A stretch of DNA of 14,279 nt from JAURDE01 sp965365285 (GTDB taxonomy: Bacteria; Bdellovibrionota; Bacteriovoracia; Bacteriovoracales; Bacteriovoracaceae), in NCBI GenBank assembly GCA_965365285.1, contig CBDUBC010000078.1, positions 1-14,279 on the forward strand, given 5' to 3'. How positions within the stretch are numbered: the first letter of the stretch is position 1; each line of letters begins with the position of its first letter. A model generated the notes under the pieces. It was not told the origin of the DNA. It saw only the letters and a list, made by a program, of their open reading frames with translations, and did not search any database. Made by a program: the position numbers and the translations under genes. This document shows positions 7,159-13,778 of this stretch, piece by piece.

Positions 7159-8473
7159 TAACGAATTTCACATATCCCCAGAAGCAAAGGCATGTCTAGT
7201 CTCTATCGTTTGTCCTAGCTTTGAATATCATAAAACCGCTGAAGATACTGAAAGATCTCTTGCTGAGCTTCGTGAGCTGATGCGAACGCTTGAAATCCCG
7301 ACTTTGTCTGAACATATTCAAAATCGTAAAACAATTGATCCAGCGACCATTTTAGGTTCCGGAAAAATCGAAGAAATTACAGAACAAGCAAAAGATGAAG
7401 GTGCAACCCTTCTCGTCTTTGATTTTGAACTAACCGCTTCCCAGATCCGAAATATCAAAAAGATCTCTGGAATCAGTGTGGTGGATCGATGCCATATTAT
7501 TCTTGAAATCTTTGCCCGACATGCCCGGACTAAGGAGGCTAAGATCCAAATTGAAATTTCTCGGCTTAATTATATCCTTCCTCGACTTTCAGGATTTTGG
7601 TCTCACCTTGGTAGACAGAAAGGGGGAATTGGAGTTCGAGGTGGTGAAGGTGAGCAACAAATTGAGCTTGATAGAAGAATTATTCGATCTCGAATTGAGT
7701 TCTTCAAAAAAGAGCTTATCGAAGTTGAAAAGGCCCGAAAAGAGCGTAAGAAAAACCGTTCTAACTTTGCAGTGACTTCTGCGCTTGTTGGTTATACCAA
7801 TGCGGGTAAATCCAGTCTGATGAATAGGCTCTGTAAAGTAGATATCCTGGAAGAAGATAAGCTCTTTGCTACTCTAGATTCAACTTACCGAACGCTCAAT
7901 CCAGACTCCAAACCTAAGATGATTCTCATCGATACCGTTGGATTTATTAGTAATCTTCCATCTAATTTGATTGAAGGTTTTAAAACAACGCTTGAATCAG
8001 CGATGGAAGCAGATCTTCTCATTAATGTCTGTGATCTCTCTGATCCTAATTTTAAACAGCACCTTAAAGTTACAAACTCTGTTTTAAAAGAACTTGGTGT
8101 TGGTGATAAGCCTCAGATCATTGTTTTTAATAAAAAAGATAAGGTTGAGGATCCCTTTCTTATTCCTCTCGCAAAAAAGCTTTATCCAGGAAGCTTCGTG
8201 ATTTCTAGCTTTGACGCCAATGACGTAGACGATCTTCGTGAATACATCATTAACTATCTTCTAGAACAGCAAGACCATTATGATCTTTTTGTTCCGTACG
8301 AAGAGGGTGAGGTTCACTCTGTGATTGCCGGAAAGACCAACATCATGAATACGGTCCATCATGAGAAAGGAATTTTTTATAGGATTCGAATTCCTGAATT
8401 TATTTTTAATGGGCTTGGACTTAAAAACTTCATTCTAAGTCCAGATGACCCTTTTAGAGAGAAGCTTAAATAG
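7151..8473 (+). CDS. hflX: HflX-type ribosome-associated GTPase
   Basis: HflX binds the 50S subunit and splits stalled or stressed ribosomes. The N-terminal HflX domain includes ILGSGKIEEI (67-76) and VFDFELTASQIRNI (89-102). It continues with the linker RLSGFWSHLGRQKGGIGVRGGEGEQQIELDRR (145-176) in near-consensus form. The G domain has G1 GYTNAGKS (214-221), switch FATLDSTYR (239-247), G3 DTVGF (261-265), G4 NKKD (327-330) and G5 SSFD (352-355). A further C-terminal region completes the 440 residues. The frame is open from 7124, but ATG 7151 is chosen: it overlaps the panC stop by eight bases, the same geometry as coaBC/panC, and it begins just before the conserved N-terminal region. It is the last gene of the CoA operon. 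No functional link to CoA is evident. No terminator hairpin is visible after it. Confidence 0.94.
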   Translation: MLDNEFHISPEAKACLVSIVCPSFEYHKTAEDTERSLAELRELMRTLEIPTLSEHIQNRKTIDPATILGSGKIEEITEQAKDEGATLLVFDFELTASQIRNIKKISGISVVDRCHIILEIFARHARTKEAKIQIEISRLNYILPRLSGFWSHLGRQKGGIGVRGGEGEQQIELDRRIIRSRIEFFKKELIEVEKARKERKKNRSNFAVTSALVGYTNAGKSSLMNRLCKVDILEEDKLFATLDSTYRTLNPDSKPKMILIDTVGFISNLPSNLIEGFKTTLESAMEADLLINVCDLSDPNFKQHLKVTNSVLKELGVGDKPQIIVFNKKDKVEDPFLIPLAKKLYPGSFVISSFDANDVDDLREYIINYLLEQQDHYDLFVPYEEGEVHSVIAGKTNIMNTVHHEKGIFYRIRIPEFIFNGLGLKNFILSPDDPFREKLK

Positions 8474-8474
8474 T

Positions 8475-8786
8475 TTACGGCTCTGGAAAGACTCTAAAAA
8501 CTTCTTTTACATAATCTACACAAGGGCCATTTTTCCCATATCTTATTTTGATATTATTTCGGTGGGTAGACATATCACTTTTTGCATCCCCCAGAACCTT
8601 TCCCCAGGCTTGCTGTTCTTGAGGGGATGGATTTTGTAAGGCCTTCATTTTAACAAGAGTTTCGGCAACTCTCTCCCGCCCATTTTTATACTCCTCAATC
8701 CAATTCAATAACTCTGGGTGAGGCTTACAATTTGCAAATGTATTCATGGACGTCAGCATGCCAAAAATTATGATAAATTTTTTCAT
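8475..8786 (-). CDS. Small exported protein of unknown function
   Basis: A 103-residue protein with a clear signal peptide: MKK, a hydrophobic core (FIIIFGMLTSM) and a TFA cleavage site at about residue 18. Mature length would be about 85 residues. It is rich in charged residues and probably helical in the middle (ELLNWIEEYKNGRERVAETLVKMKAL, residues 25-50). It has two cysteines, C20 near the mature N-terminus and C89, which could form one disulphide in the periplasm. C20 is not a lipobox cysteine because the -1 residue is asparagine. AGGAGA (8791-8796) lies four bases before the ATG and almost touches the stop of the upstream 31-codon ORF, suggesting co-translation. Its 3' end is one base from the hflX stop on the other strand. 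No family recognised. Confidence 0.75.
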   Translation of the reverse strand: MKKFIIIFGMLTSMNTFANCKPHPELLNWIEEYKNGRERVAETLVKMKALQNPSPQEQQAWGKVLGDAKSDMSTHRNNIKIRYGKNGPCVDYVKEVFRVFPEP

Positions 8787-8797
8787 ATTTTCTCCTT

Positions 8798-8893
8798 CTA
8801 GTATATAAGACCTGATCGAAAAATGATGGTGATTGCAAAAAATGAAAAGCTTGAAAGAATTCCAAAAATAATTAAAAAACGATCGCTATCCAT
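8798..8893 (-). CDS. Putative 31-residue single-helix membrane microprotein
   Basis: A complete short frame on the minus strand: ATG at 8891-8893, stop TAG at 8798-8800. The product begins MDSDRF, then has one long hydrophobic run (LIIFGILSSFSFFAITIIF, about 19-20 residues), and ends RSGLIY. This is a typical single-span topology with charged residues on both flanks. A strong Shine-Dalgarno, AGGAG (8900-8904), lies six bases before the ATG. The stop codon lies immediately before the Shine-Dalgarno of the next minus-strand gene, so the two look translationally coupled. It is too short for statistical gene calls, so conservation in related genomes would be the main test. No function can be assigned. 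Confidence 0.6.
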   Translation of the reverse strand: MDSDRFLIIFGILSSFSFFAITIIFRSGLIY

Positions 8894-8935
8894 AATTTAC
8901 TCCTACGTATTATAATCGACCATTTTGATCGAAAA
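8894..8935. other. Short A/T-rich spacer with an imperfect palindrome
   Basis: The 42 bases between the receiver-domain gene and the microprotein hold the microprotein's Shine-Dalgarno (8900-8904) and an imperfect inverted repeat, TCGACC-ATTTT-GATCGA (8916-8932). There is a consensus-like TATAAT on the minus strand (8914-8909), but it is too close to the Shine-Dalgarno to be a normal promoter for the microprotein. No stable terminator is seen. Confidence 0.35.
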
Positions 8936-9241
8936 CTATAATAAAATAAGAGATTTAAAGTCTTTGATTTTTAGAGGTTTAATGAGTTTTTGATCACTTA
9001 CATAGTTAAATAGGGACTCTTTCTTTCCAGAGAGGATAAGCTTTTGATTTTTAATCTCTTTTGGTAACTCCGGATAGTCATCCACATCTATTAGGATTAA
9101 ATCAGGTGTCACATTTTGAACTAAACTAATATTATCGAGGTCTTTATTTGGCCCAATGACTTGAACATCAAGAGGCTCCAAACAGCTTTTTGCCATTTCA
9201 AAAAGGAATTCTTCCCCGGTAAAATAAAGTAAGGTCTTCAT
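8936..9241 (-). CDS. Degenerate receiver (CheY-like) domain protein
   Basis: A stand-alone domain of 101 residues when started at ATG 9239-9241. The frame also opens at a TTG at 9277, but the ATG gives the expected first strand (KTLLYF) at the very N-terminus. The pattern follows a response-regulator receiver fold: first strand then helix (EEFLFEMAKSCLE), a DLILIDVDD strand ending in the phospho-acceptor position D52, a strand LILSG with S71 at the switch Ser/Thr position, and KLIKP with K88-P89 at the conserved Lys-Pro position. The paired acidic residues that bind Mg2+ after the first strand are absent (FTGEE instead of DDD/DDE). Phosphorylation is therefore doubtful, and it may be a pseudo-receiver. 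There is no output domain and no adjacent histidine kinase. AAGAGAAG lies just before the ATG, but the spacing is too tight to be a clear ribosome-binding site. Confidence 0.6.
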   Translation of the reverse strand: MKTLLYFTGEEFLFEMAKSCLEPLDVQVIGPNKDLDNISLVQNVTPDLILIDVDDYPELPKEIKNQKLILSGKKESLFNYVSDQKLIKPLKIKDFKSLILL

Positions 9242-9330
9242 CTTCTCTTGATTATCAGAAATTAATCTCAATGCCAATTTCTTTAAATTTTTACCGATAA
9301 GTCAGGCAACCATTAAAGAGAGGTTTATTT

Positions 9331-9621
9331 ATGAAAAGGCTACTAATCAGTCTTACCCTAATTCTGAGCTTCTTATCTCTTCCAGCTTTCTCATATGATC
9401 ATGGAAAACATAAAGAGAAAAGAGAGGAGATGAGAGAACAAAGAAAGGCCAAGCGCAAAGAAATGAGAGAAAAAAGAAAGGCCAAGCGCGAAGAGATGAG
9501 AGAAAAGAGAAAGTCCAAGCGCGAAGAGATGAGAGAAAAAAGAAAGGAAAAACGTAAAGAAAAGAAAGAGAAGAAAAAAAAGAAAAAGAAAAAAAAGAAG
9601 TCAGCCGACGGAGAGGAATAA
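9331..9621 (+). CDS. Exported protein of 11-residue charged repeats (probable single alpha-helix)
   Basis: A 96-residue protein. A signal peptide (MKRLLISLTLILSFLSLPAFS, 1-21) is followed by a short histidine-containing segment (YDHGKHKEK). Four 11-residue repeats follow at 31-74, with pattern R-E/K-E-M-R-E-K/Q-R-K-A/S/E-K. Next comes a lysine-rich tail (RKEKKEK then about ten lysines), and the acidic end SADGEE. Alternating E and R/K with almost no hydrophobic residues except the repeated methionine favours a stable single alpha-helix or a weak hendecad coiled coil. The mature protein would be extremely basic, which suits binding to polyanions such as nucleic acid or LPS, but this is inference. 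AGAGAGG (9314-9320) serves as ribosome-binding site. The gene is monocistronic, ending at a strong terminator. Similar repeat proteins evolve fast, so homology searches will be dominated by composition. Confidence 0.75.
   Translation: MKRLLISLTLILSFLSLPAFSYDHGKHKEKREEMREQRKAKRKEMREKRKAKREEMREKRKSKREEMREKRKEKRKEKKEKKKKKKKKKKSADGEE
9421..9552 (+). repeat. Four tandem 33-bp coding repeats
   Basis: Four in-frame units of 33 bases (9421-9453, 9454-9486, 9487-9519, 9520-9552), each encoding one 11-residue repeat of the exported protein. Units 2-4 are nearly identical at DNA level (each begins CGC and carries an ATGAGAGAAAA core), whereas unit 1 has drifted. The high DNA identity implies recent duplication or continuing unequal exchange. 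The number of units may therefore differ between strains. After 9552 the pattern decays into an A-rich lysine tract. Confidence 0.9.
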
Positions 9622-9628
9622 AAAAAAA

Positions 9629-9646
9629 GGGCCACAAAAGTGGCCC
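9629..9646. terminator. Bidirectional rho-independent terminator
   Basis: A 7-bp GC-rich stem, GGGCCAC/GTGGCCC (9629-9635 with 9640-9646), closes an AAAA loop. It is followed by TCATTTTTT on the plus strand. On the minus strand it is preceded by the complement of the A8 run at 9621-9628, giving a U-tract. It lies between the convergent ends of the repeat-protein gene (9621) and rpsA (9676) and should serve both. Confidence 0.92.
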
Positions 9647-9675
9647 TCATTTTTTAGCTTCGTTGTTCAAAGATT

Positions 9676-11418
9676 TTATTCTTCGTCCCCACCAATTTTA
9701 AAACCTTTCAGTTTATCGGCCATAGTTGTAGAAACAGGCATTTGCTTCACATAAGAAGCAATATTTTGTGCCTCAACATTTGTGGCAGACTTGATAGAAA
9801 GAGCAATTTTCTTTGTATCTTTATCAACAGAGATCACCATAGCTTTAACTTTGTCACCTCTATTAACAACATCAGAAGGCTTCTCAACTCTGTCTTCGGA
9901 AAGCTCAGAAATGTGAATTAGACCTTCAATTCCTGTTTCAAGCTCAACAAAAGCACCAAAGTCAGTAACTCTGAGTACTTCTGCTTCAACGATAGTTCCA
10001 ACTGGAAGTCTTTCTTCGATTTTCTTCCAAGGATCTTCTTCAAGTTGCTTAATACCTAAACAGAATTTTGCGTTGTCTTTATCTACAGAAAGAACGATCG
10101 CTTCAATGTCTTCTCCCTCTTTGTATTCTTGAGTGAGGTTAACATTTTTCTTCGTCCACGAGATATCAGAAACGTGGATAAGAGCATCTACTTCTTCTCC
10201 AAGATCTACGAAGATCCCGAATTCAACAACAGACTTAATCTTACCAGTTACTTTGCTACCTAGTGCATACTTAGCGATGATATCATCCCATGGATTTGGC
10301 TGAAGTTGCTTAACACCAAGTGAGATTCTTTTGTTTTCTACGTCTACATCAAGAACTTCAGCTTCGATTGTTTCACCAACATTATAGTGCTTAGCTGGGT
10401 TTTTGATTTTACCAGTCCAGCTCATCTCACTTACGTGGATAAGACCTTCAATTCCATCTTCGAGTTCAACAAAGATTCCGTAATCTTTAACAGATACGAT
10501 TTCACCTTTAACTCTAAGACCTGGCTTAAATTTCTCTTGAGCTTGTTCCCAAGGATTTGGTTGAACTTGCTTAAGACCAAGAGATACTCTTTCTTTATCT
10601 GTATCAAACTTAAGGATTTTAACTTCAATTTCGTCACCAAGAGTAAGAAGAGAAGAAGGATGCTTAACTCTTCCCCAAGACATATCAGTGATGTGAAGAA
10701 GACCATCAATACCACCAAGATCAATAAATGCACCGTAGTCAGTAATGTTTTTAACAATACCTTTAACGATCATTCCTTCTTGAATTTGAGTAAGGATTTC
10801 GTTTCTCATCTTCCCTCTTTCTTCTTGAAGAATAGCTCTTCTAGAGAGAACGATGTTTCCTCTTTTCTTGTTAAACTTAATCACCTTAAATTGCATTGTT
10901 TTACCAATGTATTTATCAAGGAATCTTGTAGGTCTAAGATCGATCTGAGATCCTGGTAGGAACGCCTTCACGCCGATATCGACAGAGAGTCCACCTTTAA
11001 CCTTAGAGATAACAGTTCCTTCAAGTGGCATACCTTTTTCACAAGCTTCAGAGATTTTATCCCAAGCTTTGATAATTTCGGCCTTATCCTTAGATAGAAT
11101 AAGATTGCCCATTGAGGATTCTAGTTTTTCTAGATACACCTCAATTGTGTCACCTTGTTTAATTTTTAAAGATCCATCATAACTTTGGAATTCTTTAACT
11201 GAAACAAGACCTTCTTGTTTGTAGCCAATATCGACAGTAACAAAGTCACTCCCTACATCTACTACTTTCCCATTGAAGACTTCACCTTCTTCAAAGTTTT
11301 TTGTTGAAGTTGTGGCAAGCATTTTACCGAACTCAGTTTCCTGCTTGTCATCAACGTCTTCGCCGAAGACTACATCATAGCCTTCCATCCATTTTGGTTT
11401 TGTCATTTCTTTTGACAT
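9676..11418 (-). CDS. rpsA: 30S ribosomal protein S1
   Basis: S1 binds mRNA on the 30S subunit and helps load structured or weak-SD messages. The 580-residue protein contains six S1 (OB-fold) domains at about 42-111, 128-194, 213-284, 298-371, 385-458 and 471-544. Domains 3-6 carry the canonical G-x-F-V/I-D/E-L...GLIH-V/I-S-E/D-M/L-S pattern, for example DYGAFIDLGGIDGLLHITDMSW (227-248). The linker QPNPW recurs after domains 3 and 4. The first two domains are the divergent ribosome-binding type. Six domains and this length match proteobacterial S1 (E. coli 557 aa). GAGGTG precedes the ATG at 11418 with good spacing. It has its own promoter in the end of the upstream glycosyltransferase gene and ends at the hairpin at 9629-9646. 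Even, repetitive codon use suggests high expression. Confidence 0.97.
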   Translation of the reverse strand: MSKEMTKPKWMEGYDVVFGEDVDDKQETEFGKMLATTSTKNFEEGEVFNGKVVDVGSDFVTVDIGYKQEGLVSVKEFQSYDGSLKIKQGDTIEVYLEKLESSMGNLILSKDKAEIIKAWDKISEACEKGMPLEGTVISKVKGGLSVDIGVKAFLPGSQIDLRPTRFLDKYIGKTMQFKVIKFNKKRGNIVLSRRAILQEERGKMRNEILTQIQEGMIVKGIVKNITDYGAFIDLGGIDGLLHITDMSWGRVKHPSSLLTLGDEIEVKILKFDTDKERVSLGLKQVQPNPWEQAQEKFKPGLRVKGEIVSVKDYGIFVELEDGIEGLIHVSEMSWTGKIKNPAKHYNVGETIEAEVLDVDVENKRISLGVKQLQPNPWDDIIAKYALGSKVTGKIKSVVEFGIFVDLGEEVDALIHVSDISWTKKNVNLTQEYKEGEDIEAIVLSVDKDNAKFCLGIKQLEEDPWKKIEERLPVGTIVEAEVLRVTDFGAFVELETGIEGLIHISELSEDRVEKPSDVVNRGDKVKAMVISVDKDTKKIALSIKSATNVEAQNIASYVKQMPVSTTMADKLKGFKIGGDEE

Positions 11419-11462
11419 AATTATTCACCTCGAAAATTTCATTCGACCCTCTACTGAAGGCT

Positions 11463-11474
11463 ACCTTTAAAGGT
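11463..11474. promoter_or_regulatory. 12-bp perfect palindrome at the predicted rpsA transcription start
   Basis: ACCTTTAAAGGT is a perfect palindrome lying at the predicted +1 of the rpsA promoter. It could be an operator for a dimeric regulator or, in RNA, a small element at the 5' end of the rpsA leader, where S1 autoregulation acts in other bacteria. Its regulatory role is inferred only from position; A/T-rich palindromes of this size also arise by chance. Confidence 0.3.
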
Positions 11475-11479
11475 GCGTA

Positions 11480-11508
11480 AGTCTAAGATTTTTAATGTAA
11501 TCCGTCAA
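11480..11508 (-). promoter_or_regulatory. Sigma-70-type promoter of rpsA
   Basis: Read on the minus strand, TTGACG (11508-11503) and TAGACT (11485-11480) are separated by exactly 17 bases. These match the -35 and -10 consensus at five and four of six positions. The predicted start is near 11473, giving a leader of about 55 bases before the rpsA ATG. The -35 box overlaps the TGA stop of the upstream glycosyltransferase gene. The promoter therefore gives rpsA independent, probably strong expression within the lpxK-to-rpsA gene string. Confidence 0.7.
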
Positions 11509-12692
11509 CCAGACAGATGGGAAAGATGTCTTCTCGAAAGAACTCTTTTTCGTCTTTGAAGACTCTTTATGTACTGACTCATGATGAGAGATAGGTTTGC
11601 GGAACAAGGCACCTCTAAGTCACTGATTTGAGGGGACGATTGGAGTAAATCCCGCATTCCGTAATAAATGCTTCTTCCATCTTTTGGCAGATAGCTCCTC
11701 ATAAGGTCAGGCCAGAGCTGCTGCCAAGAGGAGAATTGCTCTGATTTTGGGCCTAAAACGGGGGTATTGTGGTCAATTGCTGTAAGAATAGACTCATTAA
11801 TATAAGATTTTCTCTCTTGAACCACCCAAAGATCCATCTCTTGAATGAGAGGCCTTAGATTTTCACTAGGGTAAAAGCTCACCTCATTTTTAAAATCATT
11901 TTCAAGGGCCATGCGAGAGAGAGGACCATAGAGCGGGTTATTGCTCCACCTTCTTTTTGAGCCTAGAAAAATTTTAAGCTTCTTCTTTTTTAACTCTCCA
12001 CTTTTTTTCAATGAAAGAATAATTTGAAATAAGGATTCAAATTGATGTTTTTTGGTATAGGGAGTGACCTCTATCCCAATCAGATGGTTTTCTTTTTTTA
12101 GCTTATCCCCTTCTAAAACAAGATCCCAGTCGAGGTGATGGATAAAGTCTTTCTCTAAGGCAACCATAGGAGCTTTAGGAACACCGACAACACTCATTTT
12201 TCGATAGGGAAAATTAAACTGAAGATGGATGTAATCGAGATTTCTCTTATGGGGAACAAAAAGATGATCTACCCTTCTTTTTAAAATTTTATGCCAGATT
12301 CGATTATAACGTTCGGAAATGTGAGCACCCTGAAAATGGAGCAGAGGAATATGAGGATACTTTCTTAGATAGAAAAATAAAGGCCAGATGTATCGAATAT
12401 CAAAGCTATGAATTAAATCAATCTTTCGCTGAGTGATAGACTCAAAGACGGGATCCAGTTCTTTCCAATGCCAAAACTTAAAAGAGATTTGACCGTATTG
12501 AAAAATAAAGTGAATGGGGAAATCTTTGAGTTGTTCGTAGAGATAAGAGTCTTTTCGGCAAACCAGAGTGATCTCACTCTTCAAATCAAGAAGCTCCAGG
12601 CATATCTTATAAATCCAAAAAGCATTGAGGTCCCAGTCTTTTCTTGGAAAGATAATGAGGATAGATTTATGATCGAGAGAGGTATCGGACAT
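11505..12692 (-). CDS. GT-B fold glycosyltransferase (group 1/GT4-like)
   Basis: A 395-residue protein with the two-domain layout of GT-B glycosyltransferases. The N-terminal domain starts with a Rossmann strand (SILIIFPRKDWDLNAFWIYKI, 10-30), followed by IDLIHSFDIRYIWPL (91-105) and LLHFQGAHISERYN (117-130). A second Rossmann domain begins near HLIGIEVT (203-210). It carries the nucleotide-sugar region LWVVQERKSYINESILTAIDHNTPVLG (288-314), where ERK..INES replaces the usual 'E-x7-E' donor motif (E293 and E300 are present with exact x6 spacing). The C-terminus is very basic (LQRRKRVLSRRHLSHLSG), as in membrane-surface transferases. There is no signal peptide, so it acts at the cytoplasmic face. 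It starts three bases after the DUF3108 gene and follows lpxK, so a role in LPS core or other envelope glycan synthesis is the best inference. Donor and acceptor cannot be told from sequence. Confidence 0.8.
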   Translation of the reverse strand: MSDTSLDHKSILIIFPRKDWDLNAFWIYKICLELLDLKSEITLVCRKDSYLYEQLKDFPIHFIFQYGQISFKFWHWKELDPVFESITQRKIDLIHSFDIRYIWPLFFYLRKYPHIPLLHFQGAHISERYNRIWHKILKRRVDHLFVPHKRNLDYIHLQFNFPYRKMSVVGVPKAPMVALEKDFIHHLDWDLVLEGDKLKKENHLIGIEVTPYTKKHQFESLFQIILSLKKSGELKKKKLKIFLGSKRRWSNNPLYGPLSRMALENDFKNEVSFYPSENLRPLIQEMDLWVVQERKSYINESILTAIDHNTPVLGPKSEQFSSWQQLWPDLMRSYLPKDGRSIYYGMRDLLQSSPQISDLEVPCSANLSLIMSQYIKSLQRRKRVLSRRHLSHLSG

Positions 12693-12695
12693 GCA

Positions 12696-13778
12696 TTAGA
12701 GCTTACTTCCTAATGTTTCCTCTACCAAGACGCCCTTTACCGAACCAATCTTAATATTGGCCTCAAACCTAAGCATTCTCTTGTATTGATCGTTAGAGAA
12801 CCAAAAAACGATATCACCTTTCTTTTTTAGCGCACCATGAAATCGCGTTTCGGCCTTAATTTTAATTGCATCAATTTCTTTTCCGAGGACATCAATTTTT
12901 TCATATTCCATAATTTCCATAGCAAGGATCCAAATCTTTCCTCGAGTCACAACAGGAAATCGATAGGCCTTTCCTTTAACCATATCGAGCCCTCTGACAA
13001 AGAAAAGAGCGGAAAAAGAGTCCTGCATATATTGAGGAATATACTTTTGAATCTTTCTTTTGGTCTCAACACCCTTTTTATTTCTTTTATACCAATGAAA
13101 GGTCTTTCTTTTTTGATGATCAAAGACTTGAAGGTCATCAACCATTTGAGAGCTCTCTCTTTGGATAAGCGTGTATTTAATTGGAAGAAAACGCTCAAGA
13201 TCTACAAAAGTTTCAACACTATCCTCAAGACGATAAACATAACGATAGTAATCTGCCGTTTTGAGCTTGGCCTCAAAATGAAAGCTCAAGCGCTCATCAA
13301 TTTTTTTTGGTTTATGAGTTAGGAGCTGGATATACCCTGCCTTAATTCCCATGTAGCTGACTTCATAAAAAAGATTCTCATTTGGATAAACATTAGGAGT
13401 GTAATCTTTCCAAAGTTTTTGACTCGCCTCATCAAGCTTAAGAAGTGATTTTGGATAATCGCTTGGAGCAACCCATCCTATTTCTTTTTTAAGTTCATCG
13501 ACTTTTTTAGGTTCATCGACTTTTTTTGGTTTTTCCTTTCGGACCTCTCTTTTCTTAATAATCTTTTCTTTTACGGGCGCAGACTCTTCTACCCCTTTAT
13601 GAACGACCTTTTGAATTTCATCTTCTTGTGCATCTTTAGTCTGAAAACGGCCAATATCCATTTCTTTAATTTCGAAAGAATCAATGACTTGGTCTTTTTT
13701 AAAATCAGAAAACTCTTTATCCGATTGAGTGGCACAACCTAGAAGGGAGAGGAGTAGAACTAGATAAAATTTTTTCAT
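12696..13778 (-). CDS. DUF3108-type outer-membrane lipoprotein
   Basis: A 360-residue lipoprotein: signal peptide with lipobox LLGC, lipidated C15, and alanine at +2, which suits outer-membrane sorting. A long charged linker follows (about 20-105), rich in Lys and Glu, including the tandem KKVDEP/KKVDEL. A beta-rich domain (about 126-360) begins ENLFYEVSYMGIKAGYIQL, the typical opening of DUF3108 proteins, and ends with paired strands around KKKGDIVFWFSNDQYKRMLRFEANIKIGSVKG. DUF3108 proteins are periplasmic or outer-membrane and of uncertain function; some are thought to handle lipids or to adopt an LolA/LolB-like open barrel. The ATG overlaps the lpxK stop (ATGA), so the two are translationally coupled. 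That is consistent with a lipid A or outer-membrane role. The family call rests on motif resemblance. Confidence 0.8.
   Translation of the reverse strand: MKKFYLVLLLSLLGCATQSDKEFSDFKKDQVIDSFEIKEMDIGRFQTKDAQEDEIQKVVHKGVEESAPVKEKIIKKREVRKEKPKKVDEPKKVDELKKEIGWVAPSDYPKSLLKLDEASQKLWKDYTPNVYPNENLFYEVSYMGIKAGYIQLLTHKPKKIDERLSFHFEAKLKTADYYRYVYRLEDSVETFVDLERFLPIKYTLIQRESSQMVDDLQVFDHQKRKTFHWYKRNKKGVETKRKIQKYIPQYMQDSFSALFFVRGLDMVKGKAYRFPVVTRGKIWILAMEIMEYEKIDVLGKEIDAIKIKAETRFHGALKKKGDIVFWFSNDQYKRMLRFEANIKIGSVKGVLVEETLGSKL
13491..13526 (-). repeat. Two tandem 18-bp coding repeats in the lipoprotein linker
   Basis: Two adjacent 18-base units (13526-13509 and 13508-13491) differ by only a few bases and encode KKVDEP and KKVDEL. 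They look like a recent in-frame duplication in the flexible charged linker of the DUF3108 lipoprotein, a region where length changes are tolerated. Confidence 0.8.

Noticed and set aside
8909..8914. Consensus TATAAT on the minus strand
   Set aside because: Its expected transcription start falls inside the Shine-Dalgarno of the 31-codon ORF, and no convincing -35 box is found 16-18 bases upstream.
9293..9300. ACCGATAA as a sigma-28 type -10 element before the repeat-protein gene
   Set aside because: The -10 match is good and its distance to the ATG is plausible, but the required TAAAGTTT-like -35 element 11 bases upstream is missing.
9421..9552. Regular 33-bp repeats as a possible CRISPR array
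   Set aside because: The units are directly contiguous with no unique spacers, are in frame and encode protein repeats; no cas genes are nearby.
9353..9650. Phe/Leu-rich minus-strand frames
   Set aside because: They are mirror images of the Lys/Glu/Arg repeats of the plus-strand exported protein and run through the terminator.
10387..10959. 190-codon open frame on the plus strand
   Set aside because: It lies wholly inside rpsA, whose six S1 domains are unmistakable; the frame is a by-product of rpsA codon use and has no credible motifs.
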